Source of the DNA: JAATGI01 sp036510675
GTDB taxonomy: Bacteria; Pseudomonadota; Alphaproteobacteria; ATCC43930; CGMCC-115725
Direction of reading: 5' to 3'
DNA: 64,000 bases
NCBI GenBank assembly: GCA_036510675.1
Contig: DATCDN010000138.1
Location: forward strand, 62,001-126,000
Shown: positions 34,368 to 43,302 of the stretch, in pieces
Position numbering within the stretch: the stretch's first letter is position 1
Layout: every line of letters begins with the position of its first letter
The notes under the pieces: generated by a model
Told to the model about the DNA's origin: nothing
Seen by the model: the letters and a program-made list of their open reading frames with translations, nothing else
Databases searched by the model: none
Program-made: the position numbers and the translations under genes

Positions 34368-35438
34368 CTGGCGTTTCTTCTGCTTGAGCGGCTGACCAAG
34401 CGGTTTGAGGCGACGGCGCGGCCGGCGGTCGATGATGTGACGCTGACGGTCGAGCGCGGCGAGTTCTTCGCCCTCTTAGGGCCGTCGGGCTGTGGCAAGA
34501 CCACGCTGTTGCGGATGGCGGCGGGGTTCGAGCAGCCGGACGCCGGACGCATCGCCATCGACGGCGTCGATATGGGGCGCGTGCCGCCCTATCGCCGCCC
34601 GGTCAACATCATGTTCCAATCCTATGCGCTGTTTCCGCATATGAGCGTCGCCGGCAATGTCGGCTTCGGCCTGCGCCAGGAAGGGTTGGGGCGAGCCGCC
34701 ACCGCCCAACGCGTCGCCGCCATGCTCGAGTTGGTGAAGATGGACGCGTTCGCGGCGCGCCGCCCCGGCCAATTGTCCGGCGGCGAGCGGCAACGCGTCG
34801 CGCTGGCGCGCGCGCTGGTGAAGGAGCCGAAATTGCTGCTGCTGGACGAGCCGCTGACCGCGCTCGACCGCAAGCTACGCGAGGAGACGCGGTTCGAGCT
34901 GAAGCGCATTCACCGCCGGGTCGGCATCACCTTCCTGATGGTGACGCACGATCAGGAAGAGGCGATGAGCATGGCCTCGCGGCTCGCGGTAATGCGGGAT
35001 GGCCGCATCGAGCAGATCGGCGCGCCGGAATTCGTCTATGAGAATCCGGCCAACCGCTTCGTCGCGGGCTTTCTCGGCGCGGTCAATCTGTTCGAGGGCA
35101 AGATAGTCGGGGCAGCCGCCGGGCTGTTGCAGGTCGAGACCGCGGCGGGGCGGCTGGCGGTGGCGCACGCGCCGCTGCCGATCGGCACCACCGTCGCCAT
35201 CGCGATACGCCCGGAAAAAATCCGCCTGACGGCGACGCCCGATGCCGCCGCCAACGCGCTAACCGGAATTTTGCGTGGCGTCGCCTATCGCGGCGAAGCC
35301 TCGACCTGCGAGGTCGAATTGCCGGCGGGAGGCCCGGTCCGCGTGACCGTGGCTAACACGGGCGGCGTGCTCCTTTCGCCGGGCGGCCCTGTGCTACTAT
35401 CCTTCGCGCCGCATGCGGCGCGGGTATTGCAGTCGTAA
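34368..35438 (+). CDS. potG: Polyamine ABC transporter ATP-binding protein (probable CTG start)
   Basis: About 356-residue ATPase. Walker A is GPSGCGKTT, signature is LSGGERQRVALARALV, Walker B is LLLLDEPLTALD, and H-loop is MVTHDQEEAMSMA, followed by a C-terminal TOBE domain. The coding frame is open far upstream inside potF, but homology begins at LAFLLLERLTKRFEATARP. There is no ATG, GTG or TTG near that point. CTG at 34368 sits six bases after GGGGAG; CTG at 34362, overlapping the potF stop, is an alternative. A non-canonical initiator is therefore the best reading. Confidence 0.85.
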   Translation: MAFLLLERLTKRFEATARPAVDDVTLTVERGEFFALLGPSGCGKTTLLRMAAGFEQPDAGRIAIDGVDMGRVPPYRRPVNIMFQSYALFPHMSVAGNVGFGLRQEGLGRAATAQRVAAMLELVKMDAFAARRPGQLSGGERQRVALARALVKEPKLLLLDEPLTALDRKLREETRFELKRIHRRVGITFLMVTHDQEEAMSMASRLAVMRDGRIEQIGAPEFVYENPANRFVAGFLGAVNLFEGKIVGAAAGLLQVETAAGRLAVAHAPLPIGTTVAIAIRPEKIRLTATPDAAANALTGILRGVAYRGEASTCEVELPAGGPVRVTVANTGGVLLSPGGPVLLSFAPHAARVLQS

Positions 35439-35496
35439 AGTGCCTCGGTGATAAATTGCGAAGGTCGTCCCACATGACGACAGCAAGGATCAACCG

Positions 35497-35730
35497 ATGG
35501 CGACCCAACCCAAGAAGAAGCCCCGCACGACAAGGGCACTGACAGCGAACGAGGCTGCGAAGCACGCCCGCAAAGCACCGCCCATATCACCGCCGCGACT
35601 CATGGCGCTGGATCGAAATTCCCGCGCGTACAAGGCGGAACTTCGGCGTCAGGCACACAATCTTGCCAACGCACCCGATAACGAAGACGTCATGAAGTTC
35701 ATCGAATCCCTGTACGTCGACTGGGAATAA
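35497..35730 (+). CDS. mazE: MazE-family antitoxin (DUF3018-like)
   Basis: 77 residues. A very basic N-terminus (TQPKKKPRTTRALTANEA) is followed by AYKAELRRQAHNLANAPDNE and FIESLYVDWE, the C-terminal toxin-binding pattern of DUF3018-type MazE antitoxins. It lies 58 nt after potG and five bases before the mazF toxin, on the strand of the pot operon. Codon usage looks less GC-biased than in the pot genes. Confidence 0.75.
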   Translation: MATQPKKKPRTTRALTANEAAKHARKAPPISPPRLMALDRNSRAYKAELRRQAHNLANAPDNEDVMKFIESLYVDWE

Positions 35731-35735
35731 GCAAC

Positions 35736-36062
35736 GTGAGGGGGGACATCGTAAGCGTTGCCGCGGGTGGCGGCTACGGCGGAAAGCCGCGACCCGCGGT
35801 CATTGTGCAAGCCGACGCGTTCTCTGCAAGCCCTTCGGTAACGGTCTGTCTGATCTCGTCGGTATTCGTCGATGCGTCAGACCTACGGCCGAAAATAGAG
35901 CCGAACCGAGAGAATGGACTGAGGGCGGAATCCTGGGCGCTGGTGGACAAGATCGTGACGCTTCCCGTTCGGAAAGTCGGCGGCCATATCGGCAAAATGC
36001 GCAAGACCGACATGGCGCGGCTGGACAGCGCCATCGTGATTTTTCTCGGGCTGGCGCGATGA
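35736..36062 (+). CDS. mazF: MazF/PemK-family mRNA interferase toxin
   Basis: 108 residues from GTG: RGDIVSVAAGGGYGGKPRPA is the PemK/MazF opening, which supplies the conserved Arg and Pro of the active site. LISSVFVDASDLRPKIEPNR and SWALVDKIVTLPVRKVGGHI follow. It cleaves RNA and is held by the adjacent MazE. Its stop overlaps the ATG of the next polyamine permease gene (ATGA), so toxin and transporter translation are coupled. Confidence 0.88.
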   Translation: MRGDIVSVAAGGGYGGKPRPAVIVQADAFSASPSVTVCLISSVFVDASDLRPKIEPNRENGLRAESWALVDKIVTLPVRKVGGHIGKMRKTDMARLDSAIVIFLGLAR

Positions 36063-36925
36063 ACAGCGGCATACGGCGGTTCGCGATCGTCGCCCTGCCC
36101 TATGCCTGGCTGCTGCTGTTCTTCCTGGTGCCGTTCCTGATCGTGCTGAAGATCAGCCTGGCGCATGAGGCGGTGGCGATTCCGCCTTATACGCCGCTGT
36201 TCGTCAGCGGCCGACTTTATGTCACCGCCGCCAATTATCTCTTCCTCCTCGGCGACCCGCTGTACTGGAAGGCCTATCTCGGCGCCATCCGCTATGCCGC
36301 GATCGCCACTCTCGTCACGCTGCTACTGGGTTATCCGCTGGCCTACGGCATCGCGCGGGCGCCGGCGCGGTGGCGCGGCCTATTGCTGATGCTGGTGATC
36401 CTGCCGTTCTGGACCAGCTTTCTCATCCGCGTCTATGCCTGGATCGGCCTCCTCAAGGATAATGGCCTGATCAACCACGCACTGATGTCGCTCGGCCTGA
36501 TCGACGCGCCGCTGCGGCTGATCGACAATGATTTCTCGATCATTCTCGGCCTCGTTTACGCCTATCTGCCGTTCATGGTGCTGCCGCTTTATGCGCAGCT
36601 GGAAAAGCTCGATCCGGCGTTGAACGAGGCGGCGGCCGATCTCGGCGCGCCGCCGATCCGCGCCTTCTGGCAAGTCACGCTGCCGCTATCGCTGCCCGGC
36701 ATCGCCGCCGGTGTGCTGCTGGTATTCATCCCGGCGGTGGGCGAGTTCGTGATTCCCGATCTGCTCGGCGGCCCCAACACGCTGATGATCGGCAAGATCC
36801 TGTGGGACGAATTCTTCACCAATCGCGACTGGCCGGTGGCGTCGGCGCTGGCGATTGCGATGCTGTTGCTGCTGGCGCTGCCGATGGGATTGGTGCGCCG
36901 CCAATTGCGCGGGACGGGGTCATGA
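36059..36925 (+). CDS. potH: Polyamine ABC transporter permease (PotB/PotH)
   Basis: 288-residue inner-membrane permease with six hydrophobic segments. The EAA coupling loop is LNEAAADLGAPPIRAFWQVT. PFWTSFLIRVYAWIGLLKDN and IPAVGEFVIPDLLGGPNTLM are typical of PotB/PotH. It begins in the ATGA overlap with mazF rather than after potG, and overlaps potI by ATGA. Confidence 0.92.
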   Translation: MNSGIRRFAIVALPYAWLLLFFLVPFLIVLKISLAHEAVAIPPYTPLFVSGRLYVTAANYLFLLGDPLYWKAYLGAIRYAAIATLVTLLLGYPLAYGIARAPARWRGLLLMLVILPFWTSFLIRVYAWIGLLKDNGLINHALMSLGLIDAPLRLIDNDFSIILGLVYAYLPFMVLPLYAQLEKLDPALNEAAADLGAPPIRAFWQVTLPLSLPGIAAGVLLVFIPAVGEFVIPDLLGGPNTLMIGKILWDEFFTNRDWPVASALAIAMLLLLALPMGLVRRQLRGTGS

Positions 36926-37716
36926 GGCGCGGGCTGTCGCCGTTCATCGTCACCATGATGGTGCTGGGCTTCGTCTTTCTCTATGCGCCGATCGCGTCGG
37001 TGGTGGTCTATTCGTTCAACGCCTCGCGCCTGGTGACGGTGTGGGCGGGGTTCTCGCTCCAATGGTATGGCGCCTTGTTCGCCAACGAGGCGATCGGCCG
37101 CGCCGCCGCCGTCAGTTTCGAGGTGGCGCTGATGGCCGCGACCGGCGCGCTGATCCTCGGCACGCTGGTCGCCTATGGCTTGGCGCGCTATCGCCGCTTC
37201 GCCGGCCGCACCCTCTTCGCGGCGATGGCGACGGCGCCGCTGGTGATGCCCGAAATCATCACCGGCCTGTCGCTGCTGCTGCTGTTCGTCGCGCTGGAGC
37301 AAGCCATCGGCTGGCCCGCCGGCCGGAACATCTTCACTATCGCCATCGCCCACATCACGCTCGGGGTCGCGTTCGTCGCGGTCATCGTCGAGGCGCGGCT
37401 CGCCTCGTTCGACCGGACGCTGGAGGAGGCGGCGGCCGATCTCGGCGCGCGACCCATCCGTGTCTTTTTCGTCATCACCCTGCCGCTGATCATGCCGGCG
37501 CTGGCGGCGGGGTGGCTGCTCGCCTTCACCCTGTCGTTCGACGATCTGGTGATCGCCAGCTTCACCGCCGGCCCGGCCTCGACCACTTTGCCGATGGTGA
37601 TTTTTTCCAGCGTGCGATTGGGCGTCAGCCCGCAGATCAACGCGCTGGCGACCCTCATCCTGATCGCGGTGACGATCCTGGTCGCCAGCGCGAACCGGCT
37701 ATTGCGCGTCCGGTGA
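36922..37716 (+). CDS. potI: Polyamine ABC transporter permease (PotC/PotI)
   Basis: 264-residue permease with six hydrophobic segments. It opens GLSPFIVTMMVLGFVFLYAP, and the EAA loop is LEEAAADLGARPIRVFFVIT. LSFDDLVIASFTAGPASTTL is the conserved PotC/PotI stretch. Start ATG overlaps the potH stop. Its 3' end overlaps the convergent DUF2244 gene by 18 nt. Confidence 0.92.
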   Translation: MRRGLSPFIVTMMVLGFVFLYAPIASVVVYSFNASRLVTVWAGFSLQWYGALFANEAIGRAAAVSFEVALMAATGALILGTLVAYGLARYRRFAGRTLFAAMATAPLVMPEIITGLSLLLLFVALEQAIGWPAGRNIFTIAIAHITLGVAFVAVIVEARLASFDRTLEEAAADLGARPIRVFFVITLPLIMPALAAGWLLAFTLSFDDLVIASFTAGPASTTLPMVIFSSVRLGVSPQINALATLILIAVTILVASANRLLRVR

Positions 37717-38214
37717 GGCGATCCGCCGCCGCCAATCGCGCAGCGCATTCGTCAGCGAGAACGCGACCGCGCGCCGCTCGGCCGGGCCGAGAAAGGCGCC
37801 GACCGTCACGGATTTGCCGTGGGACGCCAGCGCCAGGCTGTTGGACTGATCGTCCTGCTCCTCGAACACCACGCGCAGCCAGAACGGTTGAAACCGCCAG
37901 TCCCGCCGGCCGCCATAGACATCGACGCGCTCCAGCGTCAGCGCGTCCTCGGTCAGGCGCAGATGCTCGCGCTGGCGCGCGCTGCGATAGCTGAGGCGAA
38001 AGGCGAGATAGACGAGGCCAATATCGAGGCCGAAGAACGGCGTCACCGGCCAGGCGCCGCGCAGCACGAAGCCGATGCCGACGAGGAAACTGCCGATCGC
38101 CAGGATCGCCATCACGATGGCGAAGCCGCGCGGCGGCAGGCTGCGGTGCGGCCGCAACTCGGCGTGATAGAATTCCTCGGCTTGGGCCTCGGCTTCCGGC
38201 ATGCTCGCTCGCAT
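37699..38214 (-). CDS. DUF2244 membrane protein
   Basis: 171 residues. Two hydrophobic segments (GFAIVMAILAIGSFLVGIGF and FFGLDIGLVYLAFRLSY) are followed by a soluble domain with LRLTEDALTLERVDVYGGRR and GAFLGPAERRAVAFSLTNAL, the DUF2244 pattern, found in alphaproteobacteria and of unknown function. It is transcribed divergently from the FUSC gene with only 28 nt between starts. Confidence 0.82.
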   Translation of the reverse strand: MRASMPEAEAQAEEFYHAELRPHRSLPPRGFAIVMAILAIGSFLVGIGFVLRGAWPVTPFFGLDIGLVYLAFRLSYRSARQREHLRLTEDALTLERVDVYGGRRDWRFQPFWLRVVFEEQDDQSNSLALASHGKSVTVGAFLGPAERRAVAFSLTNALRDWRRRIASPDAQ

Positions 38215-38242
38215 TGTCTCTGGTCAGAAAGATAGGGAGCCG

Positions 38243-39367
38243 ATGGGTCCGCGTAAACCGTCCCGCGTCGATCGCTCCCGCGCCGCGGCGCGCCGCGCCC
38301 TCCTATGGTTCGGCAATCGCGGCACCGAGCTTCGCCTCGCCGTGCGGATTACCGTCGCCGGGCTGCTGGCCTTCGCAATCGGGCGCGCGCTGGGCTTGAG
38401 CCAGGGCTATTGGGCCGTCTTTACCGCGATCATTGTGATGCAGGCGAGCCTCGGCGGCTCGTTCACCGCCGCGCTCGATTATTTCATCGGCACCATCACC
38501 GGCGCGATCTATGGCGTCATCGTCGCGCTGATCCTGCCGGTCGAGAATGTCTGGATGCTGGGCCTCGCGCTGGCGGTATCGCTGGCGCCGCTCGCCTTTC
38601 TCGCCGCGGTGCGGCGCAGCTTCCGGGTCGCACCCATTACCGCCGTGATCGTGCTGATCATCCCGGCGCTGCAGCATGCCAGCACCCTCGATTCCGCCAT
38701 CGGGCGGGTCATCGAAATCGCCATCGGCAGTGGCGTCGGCATCGTGGTGTCGCGCCTGGTGCTGCCGGCGCGCGCCCACAACATCGTCGCCGAGACCGCC
38801 GCCGATATCCTGCGGCTGTCGGCGCGGCTGGTGTCGCAATTATTCGCGGGCTTCGGCGAAAAGCGCGATCTCGGCACCATCGTGCGCTTGCAGGACGGCT
38901 ATCGCCGCCTGCTGGTCAAGCTCGACGGCGTCGTCACCGAGGCGGCGCGCGAGCGCGCCACCTATCTTTCCAGCGAACCCGATGCCGAGCCGATTCTGCG
39001 CACGCTGCGCCGCCTGCGCTTCGACTACATCATCATCGGCCGCGCCGCCGCCACCATCCTGCCCGAGCCGGCGCGGCCGATTCTGCTGCCGCCGCTGGCG
39101 CGCGTCGGCGACGCGCTGCGCACGCATCTCGGCGACGCGGCGCAGGCGCTGACGGTGCGCGCGGCGCCGCCCAGTCTCGAGGCGGTGACGGAGGCATTCG
39201 CCGCCTATGCCGCCGCGATGAGCGAGCTGCGCCGCGCCGGCCTGACGCGGGACTTGTCGGACCAGGAGGCGTCGCGCATCTTCACGCTGGGTTTCGCGCT
39301 GGAACAGTTGCGCCGCAATCTGGGGGATATGAACAGCCGTGTCACCGAATTCGCCCGCACCAAGTAG
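38243..39367 (+). CDS. FUSC-family (aromatic acid exporter-like) inner-membrane protein
   Basis: 374 residues. About six hydrophobic segments lie in the first 190 residues (RLAVRITVAGLLAFAIGRAL, GYWAVFTAIIVMQASLGGSF), followed by a helical cytoplasmic domain. This matches the FUSC/AaeB-type efflux proteins. ATG at 38243 is chosen for AGGGAG four bases upstream. An upstream ATG at 38201 would overlap the divergent gene. The substrate is unknown. Confidence 0.8.
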   Translation: MGPRKPSRVDRSRAAARRALLWFGNRGTELRLAVRITVAGLLAFAIGRALGLSQGYWAVFTAIIVMQASLGGSFTAALDYFIGTITGAIYGVIVALILPVENVWMLGLALAVSLAPLAFLAAVRRSFRVAPITAVIVLIIPALQHASTLDSAIGRVIEIAIGSGVGIVVSRLVLPARAHNIVAETAADILRLSARLVSQLFAGFGEKRDLGTIVRLQDGYRRLLVKLDGVVTEAARERATYLSSEPDAEPILRTLRRLRFDYIIIGRAAATILPEPARPILLPPLARVGDALRTHLGDAAQALTVRAAPPSLEAVTEAFAAYAAAMSELRRAGLTRDLSDQEASRIFTLGFALEQLRRNLGDMNSRVTEFARTK

Positions 39368-39373
39368 CGCGCG

Positions 39374-40012
39374 ATGAAGCCCGCCGCGATCGCGGAATTC
39401 TTCCATCGCCTCGCGGTGGCGTGTCCCGCCCCCAAGACCGAGCTGCGCTATCGCGACCCCTATACGCTGTTGATCGCGGTAGTGCTGTCGGCCCAGGCCA
39501 CCGACGCCGGTGTCAACAAGGCAACGCCGGGCCTGTTCGCGGCCGCCGACAGCGCCGCGAAGATGGTGGCGCTGGGCGAGGCGCGGGTGCGCGAGCTGAT
39601 CAAGACCATCGGCCTCTATCGCACCAAGGCCAAGAACATCGTGGCGTTAAGCGGCCTGCTGATCGAGCGCCATGGCGGTACAGTGCCAGACAATCGCGAC
39701 GCGCTCGAGGCGCTGCCCGGTGTCGGGCGCAAGACCGCGAACGTCGTGCTGAATGTCGCCTATGGCGAGCCGACCATCGCCGTCGACACGCATATCTTCC
39801 GGGTCGCGAACCGCACCGGCCTGGCGCACGGCAAGACCCCGCTGGCGGTGGAATTGAAGCTCGAAAAGCGCGTGCCGGAACAATATCTCCAGCACGCGCA
39901 TCATTGGCTGATTCTGCACGGACGCTATACCTGCGTGGCGCGTCGGCCGCGCTGTCCAATCTGCCCGGTGCGCGATCTATGCGCCTATCGGGAAAAGACT
40001 CCCGCCGACTAG
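39374..40012 (+). CDS. nth: Endonuclease III (DNA glycosylase/AP lyase)
   Basis: 212-residue base-excision-repair enzyme that removes oxidised pyrimidines. The helix-hairpin-helix LPGVGRKTANVV contains the catalytic Lys120, and Asp138 sits in VDTHIFR. The C-terminal [4Fe-4S] cluster cysteines are 187, 194, 197 and 203. All match E. coli Nth numbering exactly. It starts six bases after the FUSC stop. A GC hairpin separates it from convergent gatB. Confidence 0.96.
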   Translation: MKPAAIAEFFHRLAVACPAPKTELRYRDPYTLLIAVVLSAQATDAGVNKATPGLFAAADSAAKMVALGEARVRELIKTIGLYRTKAKNIVALSGLLIERHGGTVPDNRDALEALPGVGRKTANVVLNVAYGEPTIAVDTHIFRVANRTGLAHGKTPLAVELKLEKRVPEQYLQHAHHWLILHGRYTCVARRPRCPICPVRDLCAYREKTPAD

Positions 40013-40022
40013 CTTCCCTCAT

Positions 40023-40049
40023 CGCGGGCCCGGCTTCGGCTGGCCCGCG
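40023..40049. terminator. Hairpin between nth and gatB
   Basis: CGCGGGCC and GGCCCGCG form an eight-pair stem around an 11-base loop in the gap between two convergent genes. A T tract is lacking. Confidence 0.5.
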
Positions 40050-40054
40050 AACCG

Positions 40055-41509
40055 CTACCCGGCGAGCTTTTTTCGCAATAGGTCATTGAGCAGCGCGGGG
40101 TTGGCCTTGCCCCCCGTTTCTTTCATCACCTGGCCGACGAAGAAGCCGTAGAGCTTGTCCTTGCCGGCGCGGTACTCGGCAACCTTGTCGGCATTGCCGG
40201 CGAGCACCGTATCGATCGCCGCCTCGATCGGGCCGGCATCGGTGACTTGGCGCAGGCCGCGCTCGGCGACGATGGTGCCGGCGCTTTTGCCGGTCTCCAG
40301 CATCGCGGCAAACACATCCTTGGCGATGCGGCCGGAGATCGTGTTGTCCTGAATCAGGTCGAGCAAATCGCCCAGCGCCGCCGCCGAGACCGGCGAGGTT
40401 TCGATGGCGGCGCCGATCTTATTCAGCGCGCCGAAGAGATCGCCCGTCACCCAATTGGCGGCGAGCTTGGCGTCGCGGCCCCGCGCCACCGCCTCGAAAT
40501 AGTCGGCGTGGGATTTCTCCGCGACCAGCACATCGGCATCGTAGGGCGAAAGGCCATAGTCGGCAACGAGCCGCGCCTTCTTCGCATCGGGCAGTTCCGG
40601 CAGATCGCGCTTCAATGACTCGACCCAGGCCGCGTCCAATTCCAGCGGCAGCAGATCGGGGTCGGGGAAATAGCGGTAATCGAAATCGTTTTCCTTGGAG
40701 CGCATCGACCGCGTCTCGCCGCGATGCGAATCATAAAGCCGCGTCTCTTGAACGATACTGCCGCCATCCTCGAGGATCGCGATCTGGCGCCGCGTCTCGT
40801 ACTCGATCGCCTGCATGACGAAGCGCACCGAGTTCACATTCTTGATCTCGGCGCGGGTGCCGAGCGCACCGCCGGGGCGGCGCACCGAGACATTGCAGTC
40901 ACAGCGCAGCGAGCCTTCCTCCATGTTGCCGTCGCAGGTGCCGAGATAGCGCAGGATGGAGCGCAGCTTGCGGACATAGACGCCGGCCTCCTCGGCGCTG
41001 CGAATATCCGGCTCCGACACGATTTCCATCAGCGCGACCCCGGCGCGATTGAGATCGACATAGGTCATCGTCGGGTGCTGATCGTGCAGGCTCTTGCCGG
41101 CGTCCTGCTCCAGATGCAGGCGCGTGATGCCGATGCGCCGCGTCTCGCCGTCGGGCATGTCGAGCTCGATCTCGCCCTTGCCGACGACCGGCGATTTGTA
41201 TTGCGAGATCTGATAGCCGGCCGGCAAATCGGCATAGAAATAATTCTTACGGTCGAACACCGAGACCAGATTGATCCGCGCGTTGAGACCGAGTCCGGTC
41301 TTCACCGCCTGTTCAACGCAATGCCGGTTGATGACCGGCAGCATGCCGGGAAACGCCGCGTCCACGGTCGAGACCTGGGTGTTCGGCTCGGCGCCGAACG
41401 CGGTCGCGGCGCCGGAGAACAGCTTGGCCTCGGACACGATCTGCGCATGCGTCTCGAGCCCGATCACCACCTCCCACGGGCCGGTGCGCCCCTCGATCAA
41501 ATTGCTCAT
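40055..41509 (-). CDS. gatB: Asp-tRNA(Asn)/Glu-tRNA(Gln) amidotransferase subunit B
   Basis: 484 residues. It has the GatB kinase-like domain opening WEVVIGLETHAQIVSEAKLF, the Zn/ATP region KNYFYADLPAGYQISQYKSP, and the C-terminal YqeY-like tail ALLNDLLRKK. It phosphorylates the mischarged tRNA carboxylate and directs ammonia from GatA. ATG overlaps the gatA stop by four bases. It is the last gene of gatCAB. Confidence 0.96.
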   Translation of the reverse strand: MSNLIEGRTGPWEVVIGLETHAQIVSEAKLFSGAATAFGAEPNTQVSTVDAAFPGMLPVINRHCVEQAVKTGLGLNARINLVSVFDRKNYFYADLPAGYQISQYKSPVVGKGEIELDMPDGETRRIGITRLHLEQDAGKSLHDQHPTMTYVDLNRAGVALMEIVSEPDIRSAEEAGVYVRKLRSILRYLGTCDGNMEEGSLRCDCNVSVRRPGGALGTRAEIKNVNSVRFVMQAIEYETRRQIAILEDGGSIVQETRLYDSHRGETRSMRSKENDFDYRYFPDPDLLPLELDAAWVESLKRDLPELPDAKKARLVADYGLSPYDADVLVAEKSHADYFEAVARGRDAKLAANWVTGDLFGALNKIGAAIETSPVSAAALGDLLDLIQDNTISGRIAKDVFAAMLETGKSAGTIVAERGLRQVTDAGPIEAAIDTVLAGNADKVAEYRAGKDKLYGFFVGQVMKETGGKANPALLNDLLRKKLAG

Positions 41510-42972
41510 CGTTGCGGCTCCGCCGTGAAGGCGGCCGCGCTTTCGATGGCGCCGGCGACGCGGAACATGGTCTCCTCGTCGAAGGCGCGGCCGATGACAT
41601 GGAGGCCCAGCGGCAAGCCGTCGTCGCTCAACCCCGCCGGCACCGAAATCGCCGGCAGGCCGGCGAGGTCCGCCGGCACCGTGAACACATCGTTGAGATA
41701 CATGGTGATCGGATCGTCCTGCTTCTCACCCAGCGCGAACGCCGGCGAGGGCGTGGTCGGCGTCAGGATCGCGTCGCAACGCGTGAATGCCTCCTGGAAG
41801 TCGCGCGCGATCAGGGTGCGGATCTTTTGCGCGCGGACGTAATAGGCATCGTAATAGCCGGCCGAGAGAACATAAGTGCCGATCAGGATGCGGCGCTTCA
41901 CCTCGGCGCCGAAGCCGGCGGCGCGGGTGTTTTCGTACATCGCATCGAGACTATCGCCTGGCACCCGCAAACCGAAGCGCACACCGTCATAGCGCGCGAG
42001 GTTCGACGACGCCTCCGCCGGCGCGATGATGTAATAGGTCGCGAGCGCGTATTTGGTCATCGGCAGGCTGATTTCGACCGGCTCGGCACCGGCATCCCTG
42101 ATCCATTCGACGCCGCGCCGCCACAGCGCCTCGATTTCGTGCGGCATGCCATCAACGCGATATTCCTGGGGGATGCCGATCCTTAGGCCGCGAATATCGC
42201 CGGTCAGCGAGGCCGCGAAATCCGGCACCGAAATCGGGGCCGAGGTCGCATCCTTCGGATCGTGCCCGGCCATGGTCTGCAGCATCAGCGCGGCATCGCG
42301 CACGGTACGCGTGATCGGCCCCGGATGGTCGAGCGAAGAGGCGAACGCGATCACGCCCCAGCGCGAGCATCGTCCGTAAGTCGGCTTCATCCCGACGACG
42401 CCGCAGAAGCTGGCGGGCTGGCGGATCGAGCCGCCGGTGTCGGTGCCGGTGGCGCCCAGCGCGAGGCGCGCCGCCACCGCCGCCGCCGAGCCGCCGGAGG
42501 AGCCGCCCGGTACCAGCGGCCGGTTATCGCCGCGGCGCCGCCACGGATTCTCCACCGGCCCATAGCACGAGGTGGCGTTGCTCGACCCCATCGCGAACTC
42601 GTCGAGGCTGGTCTTGCCCAGCATCACCGCGCCGGCGTCCCACAGTTTCGCCGTGACGGTGCTCTCGTAGGGCGGAATGAAGCCGTCGAGAATACGGGAA
42701 CATGCCGTCGTGAGTATGTCCTTGGTGCAGAATAAATCCTTGATGGCGAGCGGCACGCCGTCGAGCGCGCCGCCCTCGCCCCGCGCCAAGCGCGCATCGC
42801 TCGCCGCCGCCTGGGCCAGCGCGTGCTCCGGCGTCTCGGTGACGAAGGCATTGAGCGACCGCGCCGCCGCCATCGCATCGAGATGCGCCGCCGTCAATTC
42901 GCGCGCCGAAAATTGCCGGGCGCGCAGGCCGTCGCGTGCCTCGACCAGCGTGAGGCGGGTCAGCGCGCTCAC
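41506..42972 (-). CDS. gatA: Asp-tRNA(Asn)/Glu-tRNA(Gln) amidotransferase subunit A
   Basis: 488-residue glutaminase subunit of the amidase-signature family. The catalytic Lys78 is in LAIKDLF, the serine loop is PGGSSGGSAAAVAARLALGA, and the nucleophile is in GTDTGGSIRQPAS. It also has the GatA-typical GMKPTYGRCSRWG. Overlaps of four bases on both sides couple it to gatC and gatB. It is clearly distinct from the catabolic amidase at 1.6-3.0 kb. Confidence 0.96.
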   Translation of the reverse strand: MSALTRLTLVEARDGLRARQFSARELTAAHLDAMAAARSLNAFVTETPEHALAQAAASDARLARGEGGALDGVPLAIKDLFCTKDILTTACSRILDGFIPPYESTVTAKLWDAGAVMLGKTSLDEFAMGSSNATSCYGPVENPWRRRGDNRPLVPGGSSGGSAAAVAARLALGATGTDTGGSIRQPASFCGVVGMKPTYGRCSRWGVIAFASSLDHPGPITRTVRDAALMLQTMAGHDPKDATSAPISVPDFAASLTGDIRGLRIGIPQEYRVDGMPHEIEALWRRGVEWIRDAGAEPVEISLPMTKYALATYYIIAPAEASSNLARYDGVRFGLRVPGDSLDAMYENTRAAGFGAEVKRRILIGTYVLSAGYYDAYYVRAQKIRTLIARDFQEAFTRCDAILTPTTPSPAFALGEKQDDPITMYLNDVFTVPADLAGLPAISVPAGLSDDGLPLGLHVIGRAFDEETMFRVAGAIESAAAFTAEPQR

Positions 42973-43256
42973 TCCACCACCTTGGGCACCGCAAAGAAGC
43001 CGCGCGCCGCTTGCGGCGCATTCTTGAGGATGGCGTCACGATCGCCGCCGTCGGTCACTTTGTCCGCGCGCATCGGCATGGTCTGGTGCACGACGCTGGT
43101 CATCGGCTCCACGTCGGTGACATCAACCTCGTTCAATTGCTCGATCCAGGTCATGATTTGCGTCAGCTCGCCGGCCAGCGATTCGAGGTCGCGGTCGGGA
43201 ACTTTGATGCGCGCCAGCGTGGCGATGCGCGCCACGATGGTTTTGTCCAACGCCAT
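42969..43256 (-). CDS. gatC: Asp-tRNA(Asn)/Glu-tRNA(Gln) amidotransferase subunit C
   Basis: 95-residue GatC that stabilises the A-B complex: VARIATLARIKVPDRDLESL, then IMTWIEQLNEVDVTDVEPMT and the tail APQAARGFFAVPKVVE. It is the first gene of gatCAB and divergent from ruvX across 46 nt. Confidence 0.95.
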   Translation of the reverse strand: MALDKTIVARIATLARIKVPDRDLESLAGELTQIMTWIEQLNEVDVTDVEPMTSVVHQTMPMRADKVTDGGDRDAILKNAPQAARGFFAVPKVVE

Positions 43257-43302
43257 GATGTTAATCTCGGATGATTCGGGCCGCGCACGCTAACATCCAC
43301 CC

